Shown in pieces: positions 27,201 through 37,450 of a stretch of 64,000 nucleotides of DNA (position 1 is the first letter of the stretch; every line of letters begins with the position of its first letter). The stretch is from Gerris lacustris (Eukaryota; Arthropoda; Insecta; Hemiptera; Gerridae), in assembly GCA_951217055.1 (NCBI GenBank), contig OX578281.1, forward strand, positions 62,498,043 to 62,562,042, read 5' to 3'. The notes under the pieces were generated by a model that saw only the letters and a program-made list of their open reading frames with translations, searched no databases and had not been told where the DNA came from. The position numbers and the translations under genes were made by a program.

Positions 27201-30200
27201 TAGATGCTCTTAGAATAGGCTAAAAAGACGTTTTCAAATATCGTAAACTATACAAATTTTCCCGGGAGAGGACCCCCCGACTCCCCTAAAAGAGAGCCCA
27301 GCCCCCCTTCAAAATTGACTGGATCGGCCCTTGATATGAAGTAATTTAAGAACAAAGAAAACCAGACTGGTTAATTGTCTGTGATTATGCTAAGCCCACA
27401 TTACATCCCCTCCCCCCCCACCTTATTTTTTTTTTAATCTGTGCCCCTCCCAAAAATAAATCCTGGGTGCGCCACTGGTATCAGAGATGTCGCGATATGT
27501 CAGTAGAATGGAATTTGGATTTTACATAAATAGATAAAAAGGACATACATTAAGTATTTATATAATAAACAGGTCAAGTGTGTGCTGGTCAGCACACAGA
27601 GAGGGTCCGTAGGCAACACTGTATTTTTTAGGTAGTACCTATTGATGGTGTTTTTTAAAATGCTAAAAAGCCTTCTTTGAAATATCCTATGGGTCTGACA
27701 TTCTCAAAACACATAAACAAACTTCTGATAAAGTATTTTTTTGCCACTGAACTAAAACCTAAAAAGTATTGAATTTCTTTTTGAACCCTAATCAATTAAA
27801 TAAGATTTACTCAATAATATTGTCTAAGTTGACGTCTTAATGATGTTATACTTGTTAAACAGAGCAGCGCATTTAGAAGAACGAGCAGAAGAGGAATTTC
27901 ATATGACAAAAGGACAGCTGATCAATCATGAAAGAAGAGTCATTGCTATTCAATACGAAAAGAAACTAGCCAAATTAGAAATCGACACGAATACAGAAAT
28001 GTCTAAGATGAGGAATCGAGGAAGGTTTGAATCAATTATAACTTGAAAATAATTTAGAATTCCATTTTTTTTTTTCGAAAAAAGAACAAATCTTAGACTT
28101 AAAAACTTAAAAATTCAAAAGGGAATAGAAATTAAAAATTGACTGGTCACATTAAATACTTAGGATACTTCTTTAGATTGTTACTCCCTTATGGTTTTAT
28201 TTAAAGAATATAAATGGATATAATTATTTATGCATTCCTTTATCTAAGTAACTATTAAGACAAAGGGATGTTTAGTCCAATGTACTTTGGGACAAAGGAA
28301 TATCACACTTCTATTTTCATAAGGGGAGTAACAGTATAAAGAAGAACATTCCGTACATAGTCTTTAGATTGTTAATCCCTTCTGGTTTTTATAGGGGGAG
28401 TAATAGTCTAAAGAAGAAGATTCCGAACATCTTCTTTAGATTGTTACTCCCTTCGGTTTCATATAAGGTAAATAACAGTCTAAAGAAGTGTCAAATACAC
28501 ATAGATAAGTGATTACATTCTCCATATAAACGGGTTTTACACAAATAGAGTTAAATTTGAAACCATTTCTTATAATGTGACACCGAAAAGGTCCATTGTA
28601 AGCCACACAATTGCGGCAAACGATTAATAAGTTCGTATATAGTAAAAGCTTTAAGTTATGTCTTTAAATAATTATAATTAGAAATGATGAGTAATTCAGC
28701 AATGTACGATAAGCATGATATTGATCTTAGGAGGGGTTGAAATTTTGAAATATCACCTAACAGAATGATAACTTAAAGGTTTTGGTACTTTTTTACTTAA
28801 TAGTTATTAAGACAAAGGAATATACACAGAAAAGTATATATTCCTTTGTCTAAATTACAATTAAGGCAAAGGGATATTTAGTCCAATGTACCTTGGGACA
28901 GAGGAATGTCACACTTGTGTAAATAAATGTGATAATATCCATCCACTTTCATGTAAGCTGTGGCTCTTCTCGCTCACCTACGAGTCCTATACTTGCTGGT
29001 GTACCACAAGGAAGTATTCTAGGTCCTTTGCTGTACTCCTTTTATACATCTGATATTCCCCAACATCCAAGTACCCAAATAGCTACCTTTGCTGATGACA
29101 AATGTATATTTTCCTCCTCCCACGACCCTAATATAGCAGCAACCAATATCCAAAACCACCTTATCCTTCTTGAACCTTGGTTGAGGAAATGGAGGATAAA
29201 AATTAATGAGCAGAAAAGTGTCCATGTCACTTTTACTCTCAGACATTCAACTTGTCCTCCAGTCATCCTCAACCAAGCAGTGATCCCACAATCCTCTTCC
29301 GTAAGATATCTAGGACTACACCTTGATCGACGATTGACTTGGGCTCAACACACCAAAACTAAACGTACGGACACTAACAGACGATATAAACTGCTCTTGC
29401 GACTTCTTGACCAAAGATCCCACCTATCCCTTTATAACAAAATCCTTATTTATAATACAATCCTTAAACCCATTTGGACCTATGGAATTGAGCTCTGGGG
29501 TTGCACCAAGCGCTCAAATTCCTATAGACTCCAATCCCTTCAATCAAGATCCTTCGAAAAATCACCAATTCCCCACCATACGTTTCTAACCTTACAACTC
29601 ACCACGACCTAAAAATTCCTTTTGTTCATGACCTCGCTTCTACCCGTTATAAACATTTCCATGAAACCTTAAATCACCATCCTAATCCTTTAGTCAAATC
29701 CATGGCATCCCTTCATATCCCTGATCAACCACCCCGTCGGCTGAAGAGGCATTGGCCTCGTGACCTGCTACTATAGTTCACAACCTCAACCGATGCACTA
29801 GATTTAATGTTACTGTTTAATGTTAATGTTATGGATTACATGTTAGATTAATGATACGCACGACAGGAGTACTACCACTGGGTAGCCTCTCCTCTCATGA
29901 CAATCCATGTCACTCATAAAATTTGTTATCATTATTACTTATAGCAAAATGAATTTGCAAGTAATTTATATGTAAAATTAAAAAAAAAAAAAAAAGAAAA
30001 AAAAGATAATATCCCTTAGTCTAACAAACTAATTATATATAAATGAATATTAAATATCCGCAAAGAAAACTATATACTATAGACTCCATTTTAAAATAGC
30101 GTAATATAACTGCCCCAGGAGTCTCAATGCCTTGGACAGACAAACACATAAACCTTTGAGACCTTTGTAGGACAGAATTTTGTTTAGAACGAAGGGGGGT

Positions 30201-33195
30201 GCTAAAGTAAAGAAGTGCCAAGGTTTTATTCATATATAAAAAATACCACTAGACCAGGGGTCTCCAAACTACGGTGGTAGTGATACGTTTTTAATCGGCC
30301 CGCCGCGCCACGAAAGACATAAAAAGTGAACCTAAACAATGCAAAGTTTATAAGTTCTCCATTATCAAATGCCATTTCAACCATTAAAAATTGCTTGCAT
30401 ACAAGTATGCAAGACAGTGAGACATTTTCATGTAACGCTTTTTGGTTTCGTGTTTTTGGTAACGCTTGTTTAACGCTTTTTGGTGTCGTTATTTGGTAAC
30501 GCTTGTTTAACGCTTTTTGGTGTCGTTATTTGGCAGACTCGATTGAACACCTCCTATATCTTCCCTACTCGTGTAACGCTAGTTTTTGAGAAATTTTTTT
30601 TTTCGAGATTTCCAAAAAGGGGTATCCTTACTTTTGGTCGAAGAATGTTCAGGATTCTAATTGAAGTTTTTCTTTTGTGGACTTGGTTTTTTTATATAAA
30701 AAAAAAATTTATATCAAAAAAATTTTTTTGATTAGGTATGTCATTTAAAAAAATAAAATTAATTCTTTTCAAAAAAACATTAAAACAATCAAATTAACTT
30801 TGGTAAGACTTTCTTTTCCAAAATTCGTTTTCATTTTGATCATTTGTTTCTCTAAATTTACAGTATTTCAAAAACCTGAAGAAGCCCAGGTTCCCTAGCC
30901 GAAAGCTTGTTTTAATCAAATATAATAAGGACTTACATTCCAAAGAAACAACCAACTACTTAAATGTTCAGGATTTTCTGCACTTTACATAAGCGAGATA
31001 CAGGGGGAGGGGGGGGGGCACTTTTCACCACCTGCGCTCGCTCTTTCAAAGCTTATAACCAAAAGTTATATATATTTGTAATTTGCTGAATGTATACCCT
31101 TTCATATAATATAAAAAAATTCACATAAAAAAAAATTAACCCTTAAGTTGTTTTAACCTATTTTTTTTTCTTTATAATTTTTAAGTCGCTATATTTTTAA
31201 AAACGTGTGGGTAGGTACTATACACATAAATGCCAAATTTCAAAGTGATTGGACGAAAGGTGTAGCCGTGAGATGAGGTGACAGACGGACGGACAGACAG
31301 ACACAAGCAGGAAAATATAAGGGTCCTTAGTTTTGCCTACGGACCCCAAAAAAGATTGGAGACCCCAGCACTAGGCCATTGAAGGAGATTCGCTTTGAAG
31401 AAAAAGTATATATATAGAGGGTAATACTAATACACTACACTGCACTACTACATTATTTGAAATGTTGTTTGAAAGGGTGGAGGCGTTTAAGGAGAAAGCA
31501 ATCCTTGTTGACGATATTGTAAAGGAAATAACGGAAAAAGTAGTCAAAGAATTGGAATCAGATCAACTTCTCTACTTGGTGTTCCTAGAAAACTTGTACC
31601 TTCAAGCGCTTTGCATGCTCATGAAGGACGGAACAATAGAGGTAACTGTCAGAGAAAATGAAGTAGACTTGGTCACGGATATTCTTACTAATGTCGCTGG
31701 TGAATTCAAAAAACTTACAGGTAATACATTTCAAATACATTAAAGAGATTGTCCAGATTAGGATGGGAAATGTATTGATAAATATATATACTTATGTCAT
31801 AATCGTATACACAGGGTGTGTAAATTTAAGATCACCATATTGTAAGGGGTATTTCTACAAATAATTTGGAGCAAAAAAGTTCATATCATATATAAGCTAT
31901 AGCCCCAATTCTCTACAGTGTAGGTTGTAGGTGTAATTAGAAAAATATAGTGTGTTAAGATTAATCGATCTTTACCTTAAAAATTTACAATAATTAAAGA
32001 TTCAATTTTTTAAGTTTTAGGTAGTATTTATACTTCGGAAAGATTAAATTTTAATTTAAATCAAATTATAATTATCATTAACTACGGGAGACATACAGAG
32101 AAAAATAGACCCAAGCACCGGGACTTGAACCACGGGCCTCCTATATATCCGTTACAGGCGCTCTTACCAACTGAGCTATACTAGAGAATGATTTTTCTCT
32201 GTCGTTACCGATACCAAGTCCCGAATCCAAGTTTTCAATCTTTTCTACAAGTCTAGCAAGCCAATATTCACGGCTATAGAACTAGACCGAGAATTAACGC
32301 TTATAATTATAAAGTACTCAATTAGTACCTGTACCTAGTACAATCAATTAAAAATTCAATTTTTTAAGTTTTAGGTAGTATTCTTACTACGGAAAGATTA
32401 TTTTTATATTATATATTTTATATATTTTTCTCTGTATGTCTCCCGTAGTTTTTTTTTTTTTTTTTTTGGTTTGTAGTTTTAGTCCCGTTCAACAGCTTTG
32501 TTAGGTCATTAGGTCATTACAGGACGGGGGTTATCCGGCCACTTTACTCATCTAATCGATGAGATCATCTCCCGTAGTTAATGATAATTATAATTTGATT
32601 AAAATTTAATCTTTCCGTATTAAGAATACTACCTAAAACTTAAAAATTTGAACTTATATTGGACCATCGATAGGCTTTATGACCTATCATTCAAATTTTA
32701 TTAATATCGGACGAGTAGTTTTTTACGGTACCAAAAATGTTCCCTGATTTCTGAAACGGATTCCTGTCTTAGAATTTTAAAATAGGAGACATTAAACATT
32801 TAATTCTTCAGAACGAACACATAGCTTCCGTTATCTTCAGTAAGTTCGGAAGCAAAAACTCAATAGAATGAATTATACTTGAGCCGATAATCAACTAAGA
32901 ATGTTTTATACGCAGGAAAATTCCTTTGTTCTGTCTACGCTCGGTTATTTAAGAACCAGAACCAACTGTTAGTTCAGTAATATTGTTATTTGTTATAGGT
33001 AAAACGGTAAATCCAGAAGTAATCTCCGACAACTTTTTGGAAGAGAAAAGCCTTGGAGGGGCTCTGTTTACCAGTGGTAGAGTTTCTGTAAGCAGTACCA
33101 TCCTGGAAAGAATTGAAGACGTCGTGTTAAGGGCAATGCCTTTTATAAGATCCAGCCTATTCGGTGCAAATGTTCGAAGAAAATTTTATATATAA
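23768..33195 (+). CDS. Vha26-like: V-type proton ATPase subunit E-like protein, divergent (4 exons, 240 aa)
   Basis: Spliced coding sequence 23768-23886, 27863-28024, 31476-31720, 32999-33195 (723 bp, frame kept at all junctions). Subunit E forms, with G, the peripheral stalk that holds the catalytic V1 head of the proton pump on endomembranes. Seen: an N-terminal helix with IRRMVQFMELEG (family: I..MM.FI.QEA), then ERAEEEFHMTKGQL (family: .KAEEEF.IEKGRL), a charged coiled coil to about residue 110, a globular part, and the hallmark C-terminus GGALFTSGRVSVSSTILERI with RSSLFGANVRRKF (family: RGALFGAN..RKF). Usual length is ~226; the excess is a lysine-rich N-terminal extension. The start is supported by an in-frame TAA at 23753-23755. 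Divergence from the nearly invariant family is high, so it is likely a second, perhaps tissue-restricted, paralogue (inference). AATAAA overlaps the stop codon. Confidence 0.88.
23952..25225. other. V-ATPase E-like intron 1, repeat-rich part
   Basis: GCTGGGTTTACACGATCC at the left resembles the inverted ends of Harbinger-like MITEs, and GTGTGGACCCAGCTTT at the right is a possible partner, but I could not fix a target duplication. Homopolymer G- and C-runs occur at about 24266-24288 and 24342-24353. Around 24480-24800 lies a repeat with CTGTCTGTCTGTCCGTTGG and AAGATGGCGGCCACTATGG. Confidence 0.4.
25859..26045. repeat. ~62-bp tandem repeat, three units
   Basis: Units contain CAAGTAAATAAGGCGCAATA, GGGGTAGAGGTTTAGTTGGG and TACATACCCAAGGCATGTAC. 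The third is more diverged. A partial inverted echo (GTGTACCCAAGTAAACAAG) lies at about 26125. Confidence 0.85.
26795..27477. mobile_element. Non-autonomous hAT element (683 bp)
   Basis: Terminal repeat CAGTGGCGCACCCAGG at 26795 is mirrored by CCTGGGTGCGCCACTG ending at 27477. Flanks GTTTCAGA and GTATCAGA form an 8-bp target duplication with one mismatch. The TIR start CAGTG and 8-bp duplication are hAT hallmarks. The interior has a duplicated TAAGTAATTATATACCTAGT segment and a C-run at about 26882. No transposase ORF. Confidence 0.9.
27572..27745 (-). repeat. Dispersed repeat family D, fragment
   Basis: The hairpin end GTGTGTGCTGGTCAGCACAC is followed by GAGGGTCCGTAGGC, the reverse complement of the right end of the family D copy at 53718-54446. 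Confidence 0.7.
27863..28024 (+). CDS. Vha26-like: V-ATPase E-like exon 2
   Basis: Residues 40-93, the coiled-coil stalk helix with ERAEEEFHMTKGQL and EMSKMRNRGR. Acceptor TTGTTAAACAG. The donor is the weak GTTTGA; it is chosen because joining AG to G of exon 3 restores an unbroken helix (RNRGR-VEAFKEKA). An ATG at 27840 precedes the acceptor and is not used in this model. Confidence 0.8.
28167..28489. mobile_element. MITE family B copy
   Basis: Starts ACTTCTTTAGATTGTTACTC and ends with TAACAGTCTAAAGAAGT. The interior holds AAAGGGATGTTTAGTCC and further inverted copies of the end sequence. It lies in intron 2 of the V-ATPase E-like gene. Confidence 0.8.
28929..30008 (+). pseudogene. Jockey-like non-LTR retrotransposon, 5'-truncated and frameshifted
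   Basis: Reverse transcriptase domain from the palm onward: AGVPQGSILGPLLYSFYTSD, the active-site FADDK (usually FADDT), then WLRKWRIKINEQKSVHVTFT, SSVRYLGLHLDRRLTWAQH and TILKPIWTYGIELWGC. The frame breaks near 29553 and continues one frame over through a typical jockey tail (VHDLASTRYKHFHETLNHHP) to a stop near 29776. A 3' UTR and an A-rich tail ending near 30008 mark the 3' end. No 5' half, so it is dead. Sits in intron 2 of the V-ATPase E-like gene. Confidence 0.9.
30255..31368. mobile_element. Non-autonomous hAT element (1114 bp)
   Basis: CAGGGGTCTCCAAACT at 30255 is mirrored by TTGGAGACCCCAG ending at 31368. Flanks CACTAGAC and CACTAGGC form an 8-bp target duplication with one mismatch. 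The interior contains a ~52-bp duplication (TAACGCTTTTTGGTGTCGTT), a hammerhead-like motif and part of repeat family D in minus orientation. No transposase ORF. Confidence 0.9.
30871..30913 (+). ncRNA. Hammerhead-like motif, Penelope type (moderate)
   Basis: AAAAC, CUGAAGA, A, GCCCAGG-UUC-CCUAGC, C, GAAA, GCUU, GUUUU. Stem I has five pairs; stem II about five with an internal mismatch. It lies inside the hAT element at 30255. Confidence 0.4.
31476..31720 (+). CDS. Vha26-like: V-ATPase E-like exon 3
   Basis: Residues 94-175: end of the stalk helix and first part of the globular domain (LYLVFLENLYLQALCMLMKD, family: Y..LL..L.LQGLY.LLE). The acceptor GAAAG lacks a strong pyrimidine tract but is the only site that keeps frame and alignment. 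Donor GTAATA. Confidence 0.82.
32038..32650. mobile_element. Fold-back composite with a tRNA-like segment
   Basis: Inverted ends share TTTTAGGTAGTAT, CGGAAAGATTAAATTTTAAT and AATTATCATTAACTACGGGA. A tRNA-like stretch lies in minus orientation at about 32115-32190 (B-box GGTTCAAGTCC, A-box TAGCTCAGTTGGTAAGAGCG). A T-run interrupts the right arm near 32450. Confidence 0.7.
32720..32856 (-). repeat. Dispersed repeat family A, fragment
   Basis: ACCAAAAATGTTCCCTGATT to CAGTAAGTTCGGAAGC, truncated relative to the copy at 12568. Confidence 0.75.
32999..33195 (+). CDS. Vha26-like: V-ATPase E-like exon 4 (terminal)
   Basis: Residues 176-240. Acceptor TTGTTATAG; the first two bases complete Gly. Contains the family signature GGALFTSGRVSVSSTILERI and FGANVRRKF, then TAA at 33193-33195, which overlaps AATAAA (33194-33199). 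Confidence 0.9.
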
Positions 33196-33747
33196 TAAAA
33201 GATTTAACAAAATGCGACAAAGATATAGAATGAATTAAATCAGCAAAGGGGATGAACATTAAAATTAATTAATAAGCAAAAGTAATAAAGAAGCGAGGAA
33301 GATAAGAATAAATTAAAATTAGCAATGGTGACAGAGATATGAATTAATTGATGTGGCAGTGATTATAAAGAAATTCATCCTTTTAAGAATTGAAGATGTT
33401 ATATTAAAAAAAAAACTTTTAAAAGTTTTGAAAGCTACGGAATAACTTTTAAGATTAAGAGATCAAAACCAATTTTAACTTCACGAAACTTATGTTAAAA
33501 TAAAAAGTTATTATAAAGAATAAATAACACAAGTTGCAGTACATTATAAATTAAAAAAATCCTAGTTATCAGTTGTGTATAATATATTATACTATTTCTG
33601 TAAGATACAATAATTAACATGCTTATAATGTATTATCTCAAAACCAAGGTCTAAACCCTGGTCGTGAGTTCGAATCCCAGAGAGATGAGACATGTTTTAC
33701 ACTGATGATATCATCGAGTAGATGAGTATAATAATGAACTAAGATGT

Positions 33748-34279
33748 TTTAATTTAAATCAAATTATAATTAGTATTAACTACGGGAAACAGACAGAGAA
33801 AAATACACTCCAGCGCTGGGATTTGAACCACAAGCCTCTATATTTCCAGTACAGCGCTCTACCAACTAAGCTACGCAGGAGAATGATTTTCTCTGACGTT
33901 AATGACACCTTGTCCCGAATTTAAGCTTTCAATTTTCCACAAATCTGAGAAGTCAACATTAATGACATAGAACTAGACCGAGAAATTACGCTTATAATTA
34001 TAAAGTACCCAATTAGTACCTGTATACCTAGTACAATCAATTAGAAATTCATATTTTACGATTTTGGTAGTATTCATACTAGAAAAACATAGAAAATCAT
34101 TCTCCTGCGTAGCTTAGTTGGTAGAGCGCTATACTGGAAATATAGAAGCCTGTGGTTCAAATCCCAGCGCTGGAGTGTATTTTTCTCTGTCTGTTTCCCG
34201 TAGTTAATAATAATTATAATTTGATTTAAATTAAAATTTAATCTTTCCGTAGTATGAATACTACCAAAATCGTAAAATA
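33748..34279. mobile_element. Inverted pair of tRNA-like repeats flanked by a 13-bp duplication
   Basis: Two tRNA-like copies face each other (minus at about 33811-33885, plus at about 34105-34178) with shared flanks (AAATTATAATTA, TTAACTACGGGAAACAGACA). The whole unit is bounded by the direct repeat TGAACTAAGATGT at 33735-33747 and 34280-34292, so it inserted as one piece. Confidence 0.8.
34105..34178 (+). repeat. tRNA-derived sequence (SINE head), not a functional tRNA
   Basis: Near-complete cloverleaf: acceptor CTCCTGCG/CGCTGGAG (one mismatch), D-arm GCTTAGTTGGTAGAGC, anticodon arm CTATA-CTGGAAA-TATAG (would read GGA) and TTCAAAT loop. The T-stem has two mismatches and the sequence sits in an inverted composite with a sister copy. 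Confidence 0.65.
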
Positions 34280-34429
34280 TGAACTAAGATGTAAAAGATG
34301 TAAAAAAAGAAAAGCACTATTATTCATGTTCAAAATGTTAAGTATTGACTAATTATTCTCTTGGACTAACGTTTGACATACAAATATTGGTGTTGATGGG
34401 ACAAAAGTTGCATAATTAAATATCCAACT

Positions 34430-35573
34430 AAAAGTAGGGGAGACCGGGGACGGTTGAAACAGGGTACGATTGAAACAAACCAATTAATGGGTGGAAAAAT
34501 TAGAGATATTTGGGAACAACCAAGGAAAAGGGACTCGGCTTCCGTGGCGGAATCTGAACTTTTGGGTTTTGTGTCGTTTCGAGTTTATCATAAGTTTCTG
34601 GTTTCTGAGAGGGGGTATTGTGTTTTCGCGTCCAAAAGTAAGTATTTTTGTTGCTACTCTTTTGCTTTTTTATCCAAAACTAAAAAAGTTGTGGTTATGA
34701 TAGTTTTTAACGTAAGAACATTGGTTATGGAAGTTCAACAGGTGTAATTCTTTTTTTTTATCTAAATTGTTTATTTCGGAGGTTATGACAACTTTTTTAA
34801 AACATGTTCTGGGTCTGGGTACGGTTGTAACAATGTTTATAATTAAGTTACCAGCTGGCTATAAAGTATGAAATTTTCAAAATCACTTTAAGCTTCATTT
34901 AAATAATTTAAATTAAATACTTTTTTTTTTTACTTTCGTCGAATTTTATTAGTTTTAATGTTAATTAACCTTGAACTACAAAATATATGATACAAATTAC
35001 ATTTAGAATATTAATTATTGTTTCATTTATCTTAAACACCTATTATTCTGCGTATGACCAATTATTAATTATTTTGCTTCATGTTCTGTGATTTTGACTC
35101 GATAAGTAAGTATTTCTAACATAATTCTCTTTATTCTGTTAGTGTTACAACTAACTCCAATTACTGTTACAACCACCCCTGGTGTGGGGTGGGTTGAAAC
35201 ATTTTTCCTGATTTTTTAAAATGCCTATAAATATTTTTGTAATGCAGATAATCTTACTTTAACCTCATCCAATTCTAGTCTGATAACTAAAGTTCAATTA
35301 AGGCCCACGGCCCACTGTCAAATAAATTGCCCCCAGTACCCCCCTAGATACGCCACCGATCCTGGGCCAGAGTCCTCCACCTTCTTACTTCTCGACAGTC
35401 GGAAGTCGTCCTCAACTTGGTCGTTCTACCGTGTAAACGAAGACGACCGAAAGACGTTTAACCAAGTTTATGGTTAATAAAACTCGTTCCACCAACCACC
35501 GCACTTTGGTTATGTGGTATCAAATGAAAGCTGCTGAAGAGTAGATTACAAATAAATATATTATGCTTTTTAG
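34430..35573. other. Intergenic sequence with a GGTTGAAAC-type repeat
   Basis: ACCGGGGACGGTTGAAAC at 34443 is echoed by GTGTGGGGTGGGTTGAAAC near 35200, with GTTGTAACA motifs between, so a diverged repeat is likely. ORFs at 34454 and 34491 have no family resemblance. Confidence 0.35.
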
Positions 35574-36339
35574 GGTCCGTAGCCAAAACCAAGGACCTAT
35601 ATATTTTCCTGCGTGTGTTTTAAAAATATAGCGACTTAAAAAAAAAAAATTTCAAAAAAATTAAAGTAAAAAAACTTAAGGGTTAAAATTTTTTCATTTT
35701 TTTTCGACACCATGAGGGGTATCATATGAAAGGGTGCGTCCAGCTGATTACAAAAATATATATAATTCTTTGGTTATAACTTTAATAGGGCGAGCGTAGG
35801 AAAGTATAAAGTGGGTGTGAAACGTGTCCCCCCCCCCTTCCATCTCGCTTATGTGAAGTGCAAAAAATCTGAAAAAATTCCTGACCATTCTTCGACCAAA
35901 AGTAAAGATACCACTTTTTGGAAATTTCGAAAAAAATATTATTTTATTTTTTATTGACAAAATACGTTTGTTTTTTTTGTTTTTTTTATAATAATGGTCT
36001 TTTCGATGTATTTATATGGTTGTAGTCCGGTTCAGTGGCAAAAAAATACTTTATCAGAGTGTGTTTTGAGAATATCAGACCCTTAGGATAGTTCAAAGTA
36101 AGCTTTTTAGCATTTTAAAAAACACTGTTAATACACTTTACAGTTAAACAGTGACGGATTAAGGCCTAGGCCAACAAGGCCAATGCTTAGGGCCCGCAAC
36201 AGACGGGAGCCCGGAAAAAAAAAATTAAAAAATTAAAAAATTAAAAAAAAATAAAAAAAATAAGGGGGATGAGAATACAATTATAAAAAAATGAAACATG
36301 GATGTTTACAAAAATTATAAGAAATAATAAAAACAAGTC

Positions 36340-37060
36340 GGATAAGAAGTGGCTAATGTATAGTGCTATTAGTTTTTGAGTTTATTGTTACATCTGCAAC
36401 TACATATTCTCAAATAAACAATCTGTATTTGAAGTGGGTTACTAGGATTGGAAAAACGTATCAATCAGAGTACACAAACATGAAAATTCAAAAGATCATA
36501 ATGACTTTGTCAAAATATTTTTACAAGGAAACATATCTGAAGAAATTGATACTGATATAGAAAAAGCAGAGGCGTAGCTAGGGCATTGGGGGCCCCCCGC
36601 GAGATCTCTTTTGGGGTCCCCTCGCCCCAAAGAATATTGATGAGCAAAACAAAAAAAGGACTTGCGTGTTCAGAACTGAATGGCCCCCTAGTGAAATTTT
36701 GTTATGCTCTAAAGGGGACCCTATCGATGTTGATACGAGGTTTCTTTTTTGTTTTATGGATTTTAGGGCCCCCTGGCACTGGGGGCCCGTGCGGGCCTAC
36801 AGTTACGCCTCTGAGAAAAAGCCTATAATGAGGAAGGGTTTGCAGAGAGTAGTGGCAACAATAAAATTTGTATCAAAATGTGATCTTGCGATCAGGGGAG
36901 CTAGGAAGGATTTTAATACGTCAGTTTCAGTTGGTAACTATACATTACCACTTTAGAATATTTAAGTGAATTTGACGATTTTATAGCAGAAAATTTTGCG
37001 ACGAATTCATTCAAATTATGGGCAAGGAATTTTTGAAGTTTAACAATAACTGTGTTATAA
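36340..37060 (+). pseudogene. hAT transposase remnant (DUF4371/ZMYM-like)
   Basis: With frameshifts, stops and the nested MITE ignored, pieces read like the N-terminal zinc finger and DUF4371 part of ZMYM1-like hAT transposases: a CVYC cysteine pair, DWKNVSIRVHKHENSKDHN, then LEYLSEFDDFIAENF. The catalytic core is missing. Family assignment is from motif memory. Confidence 0.6.
36567..36813. mobile_element. hAT MITE nested inside the larger hAT element (247 bp)
   Basis: CAGAGGCGTAGCTAGGGC at 36567 is mirrored by GTTACGCCTCTG ending at 36813. The perfect 8-bp duplication AGAAAAAG lies on both sides (36559-36566 and 36814-36821). Confidence 0.95.
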
Positions 37061-37450
37061 GAAGTAAAATCAAGGAAATAAGTAAGCCCAAAAAAACTGA
37101 GTAACCTATCATTATTTTACATCGAAAATGATGAAATGAATAAGCCTGCGAACAATAGACAATTTTGAAACTATAAAGCCCCTAGGACCTAGCCAAATTT
37201 GTTAAATAGTTAGTGGATAATACATTTGTTAAGTAAAAAGTAAAATTATTGTTAAATTCTTTAACTGACAACATCCAAATGTGTCATAGGTAAGTGGAGG
37301 GGGGGGGGGGGGGGGGGGGGAGGGGGCCCAGAATTGACCTTCGGCCTAGGGCCCGGCAAGACCTTAATCCTTCACTGCAGTTAAACACTATACAGTGTGG
37401 CCTACGGACCCTCGCTGTGTGCTGACTAGCACACATCACACATTTGACCT

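Larger units (their letters stand above)
36149..37377. mobile_element. hAT element with decayed transposase (1229 bp)
   Basis: CAGTGACGGATTAAGG at 36149 is mirrored by CCTTAATCCTTCACTG ending at 37377. The perfect 8-bp duplication CAGTTAAA lies at 36141-36148 and 37378-37385. Inserted into repeat family D; itself hit by a second hAT MITE at 36567. A ~20-base G-run lies near the right end. Confidence 0.95.
35574..37450 (+). repeat. Dispersed repeat family D, split by a nested hAT element
   Basis: Starts GGTCCGTAGCCAAAACCAAG and ends CTGTGTGCTGACTAGCACAC. It matches the copy at 53718-54446, but its right end is separated by the hAT insertion at 36149-37377. Confidence 0.85.

Noticed and set aside
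27840..27862. Separate small gene starting at ATG 27840
   Set aside because: The ORF crosses a splice acceptor. Downstream it is V-ATPase E exon 2, which needs exon 1 at 23768.
34105..34178. Possible functional tRNA gene
   Set aside because: The T-stem has mismatches, a sister copy lies inverted 220 bp away, and both sit in a repeat with a target duplication, so it is a SINE-type relic.
34454..34747. Plus-strand ORFs of 97 and 69 codons
   Set aside because: No family resemblance, overlapping frames, and the sequence looks like a diverged GGTTGAAAC repeat.
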